Made by a program: the position numbers and the translations under genes. Shown here in pieces: positions 32,601 to 44,600 of a stretch of 64,000 nucleotides of DNA; within the stretch, counting starts at the first letter, position 1, and every line of letters starts with the position of its first letter. The stretch is taken from contig CM036626.1 of assembly GCA_020746105.1 (NCBI GenBank), positions 10,062,001 to 10,126,000 of the forward strand. Direction: 5' to 3'. Origin of the DNA: Trogon surrucura (Eukaryota > Chordata > Aves > Trogoniformes > Trogonidae). The notes under the pieces are model-generated. The model did no database searches. It was given only the letters and a program-made list of their open reading frames with translations, and was not told the DNA's origin.

Positions 32601-35599
32601 ACTAAATGATGTGACTGCTACTCCCATGAGGGTTAAGCTGAGGACTGTGCAGGGTCACAGGAAGGAACATCCCCCAGGGACATTGGTGATGGTACAAATA
32701 TCCTTTGAGTGCAGAAGACTCCCAGCTATCTTGCTGGTTTTTAGTCAAGACCTGTTTGAGGAGCGGAAAGAAGATTCTTCTGTTAAACCCCTTCACACAG
32801 GGATCTTGGAGGAGGTTCAGTCAGAATAACAAGGCCAGTCTTCAATGTTTCGGGAGTCCCTCACTCTCCAGGACTCCTAAGAGGCATCCAAAGTACATTC
32901 GTTTTCAGCGTAGAACCTCAGAAAAATTAGATACCCAGTTTAGGACCAGTCAACGTCAGTCTGTTACTGGTACTCTGGTGTATAAACTGATCTTGTGTGA
33001 GATGGCATTTTCAGGAGGCATCTCCCCAGAAGCGGGACACGTCTCTTTTTGCTCCCAGGGCTGTACACTCAGCTCCGCCAAACCGAGGCCTGAGGAGGTT
33101 GCAAGGGGCTAGTCCTGAGGTAGTCGCACGGCGGTGTGCATACCTGCCCCCTAAGTTTAACACCACTATTTTCATGCTGAAAAACAAAACCACCAGGAAG
33201 TCCCTCCCACAAAAGTCAAACAATGCCACTTTCTTCCTGCAGTCCCTCCCTTCCAACATTGACATGTTTTCGCATGTCTTTCAAGGCTAACTGGATCAAC
33301 CTCCCATCAGGCTGAGCACAGAGCTGCAGACTAATACCATGAGCTATAAAAAGGAGCTTTTATGGGGATAAAGGACCTCAAAAAGTTGCTCATGGTGGGT
33401 AGCATGCAGCAAGGACATGCTTCCTTCCAGGTCAGGAGGGTAAGAGAATTGTTTTCCAGGTTTCCACTGTTCAACTTGTCTCCTTGCTGAGGAATTGAGC
33501 CTTCTGTGGGGTGTTAAAGTTTGCTGGATGCATTCACTTACCTGTATGGCCAGGAGAAGGCAAAAACTTGATTGCTTCTTGCAAGACTAGGAGATGTCAG
33601 AAATCATACAAGCAAAATGCATTCAGATATATTACAACATATAAACTACACACACCGTATCTCAGCCTTTTCATGTTGAGCCTCAACATAGAATATCAAA
33701 CATCTACAGCGTCCCATAACCCTCACTGCCCAGACAGCGTGACCACTCTAAGTCTGCTCCTTCAGCTGCAGCAGGGACAGCTCTGCCATCTGATGTATAC
33801 CTGCCCACACCAACACTGGCAAAGACTTCTCAGGTAACAAAAGCAAGATAAGTAGTTATTTGGGAGCCCTTGACAAAAAGCATAGACACTGAAAAAATTC
33901 AGGCAACTGAATGGGGAGTGCTTCTTCCTTTTAGTCAGGACTGGTCCCCAAGCAAATCTCTTACCTTGCATGAGATTCTAGAAAGAAACTCTAGCCAAAT
34001 GCAGTTACAAGAGCTGCCCCTGCACTTCTTGCGGCAGGGGTGCTAAGTAACACCCAGACTGATTTCCACCTCAGGCATTTATCACATCCTGACACCTTAC
34101 AAAATTCTCTGCAGATTTCCAGTTGCCTACATTATTTTCCTGCACTGTCTGTCCTAAACAATTGTGTCCAGACATTGTTCGCTTTAATCAATCACGTTTC
34201 TATTCCCTTGAGGCCACCTTTCAGCAGTGACTGAAGCACTCACTAACTACAAGTTTTCTTCTGATGGCTGGGGACTTGCAAATCCTGTGAAGGGACAGAC
34301 GCCAGTCTGGATACAACTGGACCTTGAGAGGGTCCAGCTTTGTTCAGCCCCAAGCACCCAGAATTTTGGCAAGTTTTTCAGAAGTACCTCCCCTTCTGTT
34401 GCTGAGATGTTTGTGGCCACCTTTGCCAAATACCTCAGGTTTTTTGACCAATTGGCAAGTCTGGACTCTGGTTTTCAAGCCCTGTGGAAGCAAAGGAGAC
34501 ATGGAACTACCAGCTACAACAGAACATCCTTCTCACACACATTCAGACTCAGTCCTGTTTCTAGTAGCCTGCGCCTGGTCTAACCATTGTCTGAGTGCAA
34601 AGACTGGTACGTGTCTCCGGAAATGGAGTTTAGATGTTTGTCTTATCTGAAGAAGTTCAGTGACTGAACACGCTGCACAAAAGAGCGTAAGCAACCCTGG
34701 CAAAGCAACTGCCACCTCCTTATCATGGTCTCCAAAAGGACTGAAAAGAATCAAGCCTCAGAGACTTATCTCTTGAGAGATGTTCAGCACCCATGCCTGG
34801 CTTACCGATCAGCTCTAACTCCCTTTATTGCTAGGTTTTTTTGCCTTGTTTTTGGCCACACAGTTGAGTCTTGCCACTTCCTGAGCGTGGAGGAGTCACA
34901 AGGGGAAGGGAGATGTGGAGGATGGGCCCTCTTTGCTGATGGTATCGTCTTGTATTTCTGGACAATGGGGTGTTTTTACCCATGACAATTTTACCGTAAC
35001 AAATGGCCACCCTGGTATCACAGGAAGGTTCTGAAGTTTTGGGTGATGACAATGAAATGGAGGCCGAGGACAGGTTTCCTTGGGGTCCCTTTGTACAGCC
35101 TCCCCGTGCACTCAGAGCTCAGTCTGGGGTCCTGCTGCCAGTGTGCCAGCTGTGTCAGCGAAAAGTGCTCACCCTGAGATGGGAGAGGGCTCTCGATTGT
35201 GGCCTACTGCCAGTCCCAGAAAATGCAGGCTTGGCACGTGTCCTGTGCATTGCAATGATTGTTCCAGTCCCTGTAGGGCTGGTGCAGTTTTAAGACTTGG
35301 AGGATTGAGTATACAAGAAAAAGGATGTTGCAGTGTTAAGAATCAATATAGTCTGAATGGTTAAAAAAAAAAAAAAAGTAAGAGGAATATTATAAGACCA
35401 AGTGGAATGAAACATGTAAGCTCCTTTCAGGAACAAATGCTTTCATATATCCTCACTAACTCCTCCGCTCCTTCCAGTTGCACTGAGCTGTATCTCCTAC
35501 GCCTGACACAACACTCCCAAGCAAGGTAACCTACTATATCACAGAAAAATTGCCTTTTGTAACAGTTTTCTCAATAGTCCTCCAAAATACTTCTTCTCC
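29637..35599. other. Noncoding stretch between CR1 copies
   Basis: 31380-31620 is AT-rich with TTAATTTTTAATTT- and CAATTAAAAAC-type words and could be regulatory. Short exon-like segments on the minus strand at 33586-33542 and 33176-33144 are bounded by good splice sites but have no recognisable product. A run of 15 A residues lies at 35363-35377. Confidence 0.35.
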
Positions 35600-36144
35600 T
35601 TCCCCTCTACTCTGCCCTGGTGAGACCCCATCTGGAATACTGTGTCCAGTTCTGGGCCCCTCAGTTCAAGAAAGACAGGGAACTGCTGGAGAGAGTCCAG
35701 CACAGGGCAACTAGGATGATTAAGGGAGTGCAGCATCTCCCTTATGAGAAAAGACTGAAGGAGCTGGGGCTCTTTAGTTTGGAGAAGAGGAGGCTGAGGG
35801 GTGATCTCATTAATGTTTACAAATATATCAAGGGTGAGTGTCACGAGGATGGAGCCAGGCTCTTCTCGGTGACAACCACTGATAGGACAAGGGGTAATGG
35901 GCTGAAACTGGAACATAAGAGGTTCCGCTTAAACTCGAGAAGAAACTTCTTCTCAGTGAGGGTGACGGAGCCCTGGAACAGGCTGCCCAGAGAGGTTGTG
36001 GAGTCTCCTTCTCTGGAGACATTCAAGACCTGCCTGGACACGTTCCTGTGTGGCATAGTCTAGGCATTCCTGCTCTGGCAGGGGGATTGGACTTGATGAT
36101 CTTTCGAGGTCCCTTCCAATCCCTAACATTCTATGATTCTATGA
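35600..36144 (+). mobile_element. CR1 retrotransposon, 5'-truncated, 3' end complete
   Basis: About 545 bases of CR1. The sequence runs from the reverse-transcriptase C-terminal part through the end of ORF2, then GGGATTGGACTTGATGATCT, GAGGTCCCTTCCAATCCC and the octamer-type end (ATTCTATGATTCTATGA). CR1 is the dominant LINE of birds and reptiles. It inserts mostly as 5'-truncated copies without poly(A) or clear target duplications, as seen here. The intact frame suggests a fairly recent insertion compared with the other two fragments. Confidence 0.95.
35620..36063 (+). pseudogene. CR1 ORF2 C-terminal fragment, frame intact
   Basis: The 147-codon open frame begins [19 protein letters not shown] and ends [19 protein letters not shown] before a TAG. 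It is the C-terminal tail of the CR1 ORF2 polyprotein, downstream of the catalytic reverse-transcriptase motifs. The endonuclease and the polymerase catalytic core are absent, so the copy cannot encode a working retrotransposition protein. The methionine is internal to ORF2 and not a real start. Confidence 0.9.
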
Positions 36145-36527
36145 TATGCCAGATCCTTCAAGCCCCTTCCCTGCCTCCTCAGTCAGCTGGTATGGGATTT
36201 CCAGCAGCAGCAACACCTGCTCTAAGAGCTCCCAGTGAAGCCAGGGGAAAAACAGCTTTTGGTTTCAGTAAGAGCACAGTTTGGCCAATCCTGAATGCTG
36301 TTATCGGAAATCCTTCACTAAAGGACAAATAGAACAATCACAGTCATACTTGACTCTGGGATATAAGAGATCAGGCCAAAGGCACCAATGAGTAAGAAGG
36401 CTGACAGCAATAGCTTAGACAGGACTAAGCAAATCGACTTAACTCCAAGAACAGCCTCTGGAAAGTAGTAGGAGCCCTTTGGTTAATGGTGTTACCCAGC
36501 AAGAACAGAGGCATCACGAATTGGAAG

Positions 36528-36600
36528 CATTGGATTACATGATCTCTAAGGTCCCTTCCAACCCAAGACAGTCTATGGCTCTATGAAATGTGACTCCATG
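36528..36600 (+). mobile_element. CR1 3' terminal fragment
   Basis: TTGGATTACATGATCTCTAA followed by GGTCCCTTCCAACCC and CTATGGCTCTATGAAATG is the last 70 or so bases of a CR1 element. It lies only about 385 bases after the larger copy and is more diverged, so it is an independent, older insertion. Confidence 0.75.
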
Positions 36601-39600
36601 ACAGTGGGACACACCTGCCACCTGGCATTTCTACATTTTTTGGTGTCTGGAAATAATGACTTAACTCTCTAGGTAAGAACTTGTCTGCGAGAAACAGCCC
36701 CATTTGGGATGCAGTTATGATGGCTATAACCTTAAGGTGATCTCCTGAGGTTCCCCATATTCAAGATGGCAGAAATCAAAATGCACAAAACATCAGCTCC
36801 AGTGAAGGAGGATTCCTATTTCCTCTCACACTCAAATCTTCAACCAAAGCATCCTAAAATAGGTTAGAACAGCCCGTGTCTCCACTTACAATTGTGTTTG
36901 ATCTCCTTTCATTGAATCATGCCGAATTCTCAAATTCAGACATGAAAATCTGTTGATTTTTACAGACTTTATAAACTAATACATGTTTTTGAGACTACTC
37001 CTGGAATTTTGGTATTACTTAAACAACAAGAACATTTTCCTTATTGCCTCTGACATTTCAAATGCAGAAAAAGGGTAAAATTAGGATGACGCTATATTCT
37101 CAAGAAAACCAGCACCTCTCCCCTCAAAAGCTCCCCTCAAAAGTTTTACTCTAAGGTAAAACATATCCTGAGAAGGATGGTAAAAACACCACAGAGAGAG
37201 TTACAGCAGTACCATCACTTGCTTACACAGTTATTCTTATTTGTCATTTGCCACATAAGCTTGAGGAGACAGCAGTGTTTAAGGATTGGGCAGAGCCAGA
37301 ATACCTGCAGCCTGGCCCAGCTTTGCTCCAGTGTTCCTGCACACAGCCCTGAGCAGGTCACCTTACCCCTTTCTGCTTGCCTTCCCTCTGCCCAGCTGTC
37401 TGCCCTGGCTAGGACTGTCTCAGGCTATTTGTAGCAAGGCATATCTCCCCTAGGCATATTCTGTACCTTGTTCAGTGAAGCCCTACGATAATCTAAGGTC
37501 TCTAGGCACTTCCGTAATACGTATATTCAATAACGAAATGAAATGGATGCTAACCGGTTGTGCAAATATCTCCATTTCCATATTTTAAAATCTCTCCCCC
37601 AGAAAACGCACATAATCAACACAAATGTCCGTCTGTAACCATGCAAGGCTGAATTAACAACAGATGATGTTTACAGAAAAGTCTCACCAATGGAGCTTTG
37701 CACAGCTAAAGTTCTTTTATCAAATATACCCCCAAACAGCTCCGCTCTCACTGTGCTCAGCTTAACAGATACAACAGGGGTTGGAGGCAAGGTTTCAGCT
37801 GCCAGATAATAACAAATACTTGAACCCCTTTTTCCATGCTGCAGAATTTGGAGGTTTGGCACTCTGGTCATCACAAGCTCCATTTAGCTCATGGTTTCAC
37901 CTCAATCCAGGCAGGTCAGTTTGCGTCGCCCAGACTGGAGCTCCACAAGGGCTGCTCAAATCCCTCTGGCTACAGTATCGGAACCTGAGCTACGACAAAA
38001 GCTTCTCAACTATCTTACATTAGTTTTTCTCCGTGGAAGGATACAGACAAGGACACACTAGGCAAGACAGTGCTCCTCTCCATCGCTGCCCATTAGGGCT
38101 GTTTGCCGTTTCTCACGGTTGTCTAAAACAGGATGACTTAAGGAAAGGCCCCCAGACCCTCACTCACATGATCTATGCCAGGAGGCACGCTTCAACAAAC
38201 AATGACTATGCAGCGTTCCCTCTTGCACGGCCCTGAAATGCTGCTTTGAGACAGGGGGTAACAGAACTACCAAAAAAGGAAAAATTCAGCAGAGGCTGTA
38301 GGTAGTCCTGACTGCCTACTGCCCACGGGACACCCATATTCCTTGGCAATCAGCATGAGAAGAAACTTCATCACAGCTCAGGTCTACTGAACAAAAAAAA
38401 TTAAAAAAAAGGACATTTTGTTTTCCTCTTACAGGCATTGAATGAAGAGAGGAAAAAACCCAACAAAAACCCCAAGCTCTGATGAGAAAGATAAATTCTC
38501 AAAAACAGTTACAGACGCCCAGAGCAGATAGTGGAGGAAAAACGCCACCAAGATCCGATTAACTCTGTGAATCAGCGCTGCGGACAGTATCTCTAAACCA
38601 AGCTACTCTTCCCTTTTTCCCTCCCACACTCTTCTTCCCATGATTGCAAAGCTCTTCCAGCCCACAGCTCCTCTGCCCACCGCTCGCACGCACGAACCCT
38701 GACCAGGGGCCTGACGCTGCCGACGCCGGCTCACGCAACACCCTCCGCCGACAAAGTCAAGGCTGGTGCAGGCGCTGGCCCCTTGGCTTTGAATGGCTTC
38801 CCTCGCCACAAGCACAGTTGCCGATTCCTGATTCCAACATTCCTGTTATCCTTTCACCACTCCTGCATTTGGGACAAGTTCTGAGCTCCCACAACTGGAA
38901 GGGATTGGGCTGACAGGTAGGGGAAAAAAAATCTTTTTGCGAAAGAGGAGAAATGTCTCCATTTTATCAAAAGGAGGATGCACGGGTGTCAGACGGGTGA
39001 TGGTCTCATGCATGTGCAGCCCTGACACACTGTCTGTACCAACATAACTAGTTCCTTCCAGGGGCTCTTTGAAGTGCCTTAAGAAGGAGGAGATAAACCT
39101 TCTAGAAGGCTTCTTGGCTTCAGGATTGTAGGGTCCAGAGGCTCGAGTGAAGCCATGTCCTGTTCCCCACTGCACTGATCCGGCCCTGTGCACCAGTCAG
39201 TGACTGCAACTCAAGACATCACCAAGGTATGTCGTCTGTACCGTCCAGTCTGGTACAGGCTGTGCAGAACTTGCCTTTTGCTCCACACAGCCAGAAGTAC
39301 ACAAGCAGATGAGCTCAGGAAAAATTAAGTGATTCAGTCAAAGTTAGGCAGATGTACCTCAAGTGCCTTCTGTGAGCTAAAGCAAGAGAGGACAGCAGCA
39401 TCCGAGCCAAGCAGCCCTGGACAGCCTGTCTCTGCCCTCAGCCAGTGCCCCTGGGAAAGGGAAAAACTACAAAGGATGCGAAGGGGACTGACACTGAGAT
39501 GCTCCCTTTCCTACACGCAGTGAATAACAGCCACAGCGAGTTTCATGGTACTGACTGGAGCAGCAGCCGTGAGAGGAAACAGTCTCCAGAATAACTGATC

Positions 39601-41400
39601 GTGGTCAAAGAGCGAAGGCGCAGGAAGAAGAGAGGCAGGAGGATCCTGTCCTGAGCTGACAGAGGAATTCAGTCAGGTTTTAGCTATTTACAGCCTCCCT
39701 GCTAATTAACCAGCAGACCTTTCAGTGACTCTTCCCAGCAGCGAGACTATTCCCATATGACTGACTGTAAGCAGCGTCATATCACTCCCGTGCCGGCCAG
39801 ATCAAGTCATAGTTTCCAGACCAAAGGGGCACCATTTTGGTCTCTCCAAACTTAAGCGGCAAACCCAGGAACAAAGCCTGGAGCAGACGAATACCGCAGC
39901 CTTGCCAAACCACTGGCAGCAGCTTTACCGTGTAAGCGCAAAGCCAGCCCCTGTTTGCCAAGCTGCGAGGGGGCTGCGCGAGCCCCCAGCCGCAGAGCAC
40001 GCCGAGTGCCACTGAGCACAGCGGCTCTCCCAGGCCTCTTTCTTCTCTGTTCTGGGGCCAGGATCAGCAATATCTCTACGGAAATAAGCTTTAATAGTTG
40101 CTCTGGATCCAGCAGGAGGAGCTGGCTAAACACACATTTTTGTCTTAATGTAGGGCCTAAATAAACAGTCAAGTAAGAACTCAATTTAAAAAATCCTGTA
40201 GTTTAAAAGGATTCCCTCAATTCTCTGTATTCCTTTTATTCCCATGGCAACTGATATGAGTCTGATGTGCAGCCCAAGTATTTTCTCCTGCCTACTTTTC
40301 TAGCATAACTGGAAACACACATAAATATACATACACATGTGATGTTGGCTTGTATGTGTTTTTGCAAGTACTGTAACACCTTTATCCTACGTAATCAGCG
40401 AAAACTTACTATGTTCTTTAAATACACACACCAACCCCACTGATACGCAGGCAGAAAGAACATCTACATAGCTGAGGGATGCAGAGCTACCCAACTTACT
40501 ATGCGCCCAGCCATGCCTGCAGAGCAGGGGCTGGGTTAGCTCCCACCTTCCAGCCATGGCCGAGCCCATTCACACAGACCCCGCAAGCAGACGGCGGTGC
40601 AAGGACCAGCCCGGTGGTTGCCCACAGGGACCCAGCAGTAGCCCAGGTACCTCTACGCATCGACTGCAAAGTCAGCAGAGTTCAGCCAAGTGTCACCGAC
40701 AGCAGCTTTTCTAACAATCATCCTCCTTTAAGGCCTCGCTGCTACAGCCATACATCATTTGGTGGGAGCAGCAGCTTCTGTTTATCCACAAACTGGATTC
40801 TGGTCCTGTGGCTAATGAAGGCCAGGCTCAGGCATTCATTTGCCACTTAGAAGCTGGCAGCAAATGCAAAACCCCTCACTTTAATTACTTGGTTTAAACA
40901 GAAACGTATAAAACCATCACCTCAGTTTTCGGGTCTTCGGATTTTGTCATCTGCTGGAAAAACTGCCATGCTGAGCCCTCTTGAATTCCTACCTCAAGGT
41001 AACAAGGAGCTTGCAGGACCAGCTCTGACACACCTTTGTACTTAGCAGAGTTTGGGGCACTTTTCAAAGCGCCCGTAGCCCTGTCACTAAAACATACATT
41101 TCCTGAGACCTTTTAAAAACTTTGTAAAATATTTTGCACCTCAGCACCTCCAGCCCTTGAGCAGTTTCCACATCCATTAAATAACAACAAAACAGCTTGC
41201 TCCTGAGTTGTGAGCCTCTTTCAGAGGCTAGGAGGCAAGCAGGAAGGACTTTGCAAAATTGTCAGATATGTGCACCTGCTTATGAGTGGATAGTTTGTCC
41301 CATATTTTTGTAGTAGGAAAAGAAACCTGAGGTTTTACCTGACAGCTTCTTACAATCCGACCAGTGTAAGGTATAATACAGTCTTTTTTTCCCTTGCTTC
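36601..41400. other. Noncoding stretch, no gene seen
   Basis: A perfect 12-13-base direct repeat (TCCCCTCAAAAG, twice) lies at about 37118-37143. A CpG-enriched patch lies at 38660-38760 (CCGACGCCGGCTCACG). A second GC-rich patch at 39930-40030 carries ORFs on both strands without splice support. Confidence 0.4.
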
Positions 41401-41429
41401 TCAGATCTCAGGAGCGTGTGCCAAAAGAC

Positions 41430-41610
41430 TGTCAACTTGTTAAAAGTACATTAATGCAAATTCCAGAGCTTTCAGTTATGTTTATGCTAATAGAAAGCCT
41501 CCCGCTCTGTGACAGGCCCAAGTGAAGAGTCAGTAACAGGAAAATTAATTCCAGCTGTTGAAATTGATTTTAAACTAGCTTATTCATAATAATAATAATA
41601 AGGGGAAAAA
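41430..41610. promoter_or_regulatory. Candidate regulatory block (POU/homeodomain words)
   Basis: ATGCAAAT (octamer) lies at 41454-41461. It is followed by TTATGCTAAT, AATTAATTCC and TTGAAATTGATTTTAAAC, and a short (TAA)n run at about 41587-41600. The clustering resembles developmental enhancers, but conservation is not visible from a single sequence. Confidence 0.3.
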
Positions 41611-44600
41611 AAAGAATTCCTGAAATAAAAATAAAAAAGGGAAATACGGAAAGCACAAAATCATGTTTACTGCATGAAAGCAGAAAGGGTTCTCCTGTTG
41701 GGAAGAAATCTTCCAAATTTAATCAAGCCTGGTTAGAAGAAAGCTGTAGCTTGTTATCGGGTTGTAAGTGTAGATTAACATGAAAAGAATTAGCTATGTG
41801 CACTGCCTGATTTTGCAAAGGAAACACAAGGGTTTTGTGCACGTATTTTGTTTTATATTCCTTATGCCTAATCCACAGGCAAGGAGACCAAATCCAGGCT
41901 GCAATGGGACAGGTAGTATTTTAGATGATAATGGTTGCGTACTGAGAACAGCAGAGCTCCTGGGTGGGAAGATTAGCTGCCCATGACCGCTGCATTTATT
42001 CAGTGCCTTTACACCGATTTTTGCTGACTGGAGTTCCAAGTGATTTCCATGTTTAGACAACCCCAGTCTTGGGATCATATACCCAACTTTGATGGGGTTT
42101 CAGAGTTCAAATCAAGACCTAGTTGTGAAATTGCTAGCTGGCCTGCCATTTCTAAAACAATCTCAAATGTTCACACTCTTGATCTAAGTATCCAAATCTT
42201 TTTTTAATTATTTTGGTGTGGTGTTTTTGTTTGGTTTTTTGTTTTTTCTTTTAATTTTCCAATACTGATCCTCCCAGGGTCCTTCACTATGTGTAAGTGT
42301 AGCCCTAAAGGCAGAAAGAACACAACACCTTTCAAAATTCAATTTTGAAATGGAAGGGAAGACAATCTTCTAAAAATTTGTTCAGATTTTCAAGCGTTCA
42401 ACACCTACCACTGGAATCAGATTTGAAAATACATGGTGTTCTCATGTAACCAAAGGGAGTCCAGTTTCTAAAGCACACAACATCCACTGGCTTCTGCAGT
42501 AACACCCCCCGAGTACAGGGTCTGTCCCTTTCCTAACAAGCACTTCTGAAAGACCTGAAGTTTTATTTAGGGTCCTGCAGAGATGCTAACTCCTATCTTT
42601 CACGACCATCATTATCATCTGTTTAGGACCATATTCCTTGCTGTTTTTGAAGGGACTGATCCGGAGTTCGCTGAAATCAATACAAATCTCTGTACTGACC
42701 TCAGCAGACATCACGTCCAGCCTTAAGGGACAGTCTTGCATTTCGCTATTGAAAAGTCCTGACAGCCTTCCACAGACTATGTCTTTGCTGCCCTCATCTC
42801 TTAGTTCCATACCACTAAGGCTCCCCCTCTTGGATATATTTGCATTTGCCTCCATTTACAACACCACACATTTTTCACAGGGGTGGATGAAGGGGCAAAG
42901 ACGGAGAGATGCCATGACTTACATGGATCTTAACCAACTTGTGACACTGAGGAATTCATGTGCGTGGGTGGATGTGAGGATAAAGTGTTGGACCAATTTC
43001 AGCAAGAACCTTGAGAGAAGCCAAGTCAAACCCATGGTTACACAGGAAGCTAGTAAAGGACGCCAGCTCTAACCCTGAAAGAAAAGAAGTGGGCTGGTGG
43101 GTTTGTAGGAGGGTGCTTCCTTTTGACAGGGAAAAGGGGGAAGGAAGCTTCTCTAGAAATCCCACTAGAATTTCAGAAATTTGCCCCTTTATTGCCAAGT
43201 ACACAAGACTCGAGATAAACCTTATAGCATGCCCCAGCTCTGTCAAACAATGAAATGGGCAGGCTAACCGCCGAAACAGAGACACTGTCGGTTCAGAGGC
43301 AGACAGTACCCCTGACTCATGCCATCAGAGGAAGGAAAGAACAACAATAAAGCAAGCAGGAGCTATTTCTCAGAGCGCACCCCATGACTTCTGCTAGCAC
43401 ATGGCAGGAAAGGAGGACACAGCACATTTTTAACAGAGGAATGTGCAGCTAGAACCATCATTTGAACTCAAAAGGGCCATTGACAGCTTTATCTACCAAC
43501 TATAGTCAATTCATGTGGGGAAACGAAGTACTGCAAATGAAATGATTAGTAAAAGAGGAGGAGGGCATATCGCCCTTTGCAAGACTGATACTTTTCTCCT
43601 GAAAAATGCAGGTTTACGGGTGGAAGCAGGATGGATTTTCTTTAAGGGCTGGTATTTCCGTCTATGGCACTCACTCTGTTCCTGCTCCCCCCATTTTGCA
43701 GGTGCTTGCTCACCAGGCTCAGGTCGTTTTCAAGCAAACCACCAGGTTCTTGCTTCTGATCAAATACAAGTCAGGCTTCTACCTGCCTTGGGCTCCCTTG
43801 GCCCAAAATCAGCAATGCAAACCGAGGAATTCAAATACCATCAAGTTTAGGGAGGCGGTGGTGGTGTTTGTTTTTAACAACAATCAGCTTGGGGTTGTTT
43901 TTCTCTGCCTTCTGAATCCTGAGTCTTTCGGGCATAACCAAGTCACGCTTCCAAATTACATGGGAGGTGTGGAGTTCCATAAACATAAGGACTAGAAGCA
44001 TGCCTCTGAAATGAAGCTAAAATTCTCAAGCATTTAATTCCCAAAGACCAGGTACTCAACAACCAAAAAAAAAATATCACCATCCTCACCAGAAAACGCT
44101 GGTGCTGCAAATCCCTCCCTCCTATGTATTTCTTGCTCACATAAAGGAATTCCGTTTGACCTGAGAGCTGAGTAAAGACAATCAGAATTTAGCCCTATGA
44201 CTTAAAGAAACTGTTACTATCCAAAATCTACAGTACAGAGCAAAATCACCAGTTGATTTTCCCCAAATAAACGGCGTTTGCTTGAAGCAGGCAGGAATCA
44301 CATGCTGTAAAAAGTCCAGACCAAAGACCAAAGGGAATACACACACGGGCAAGGTTAGGAAGACTCCTTTGCCTTCCTTTTGCAGGGCTTATGAGATCAC
44401 CATTCTAGTCAAAATGATGGTAAAACACGAGGATTTGAGATCAGAGGAATAAAGTAACCATCACCTCAGCAGCTTCCCAGTTGGACTAGTCCGAAGTGAC
44501 TCCTGAGCCTGCAGGAGAGACCAGCACACCCAGGATCCACAGGCACAGGGTCAAGGCCCAATGTTCCATGCACTGCCCCCTTCCACATCCTCCTGCATAA

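Noticed and set aside
35363..35377. 15-base A run as the tail of a retrogene at 34.2-35.4 kb
   Set aside because: There is no polyadenylation signal before it, no recognisable parent protein and no flanking duplication. The ORFs there are in different frames and unrecognised.
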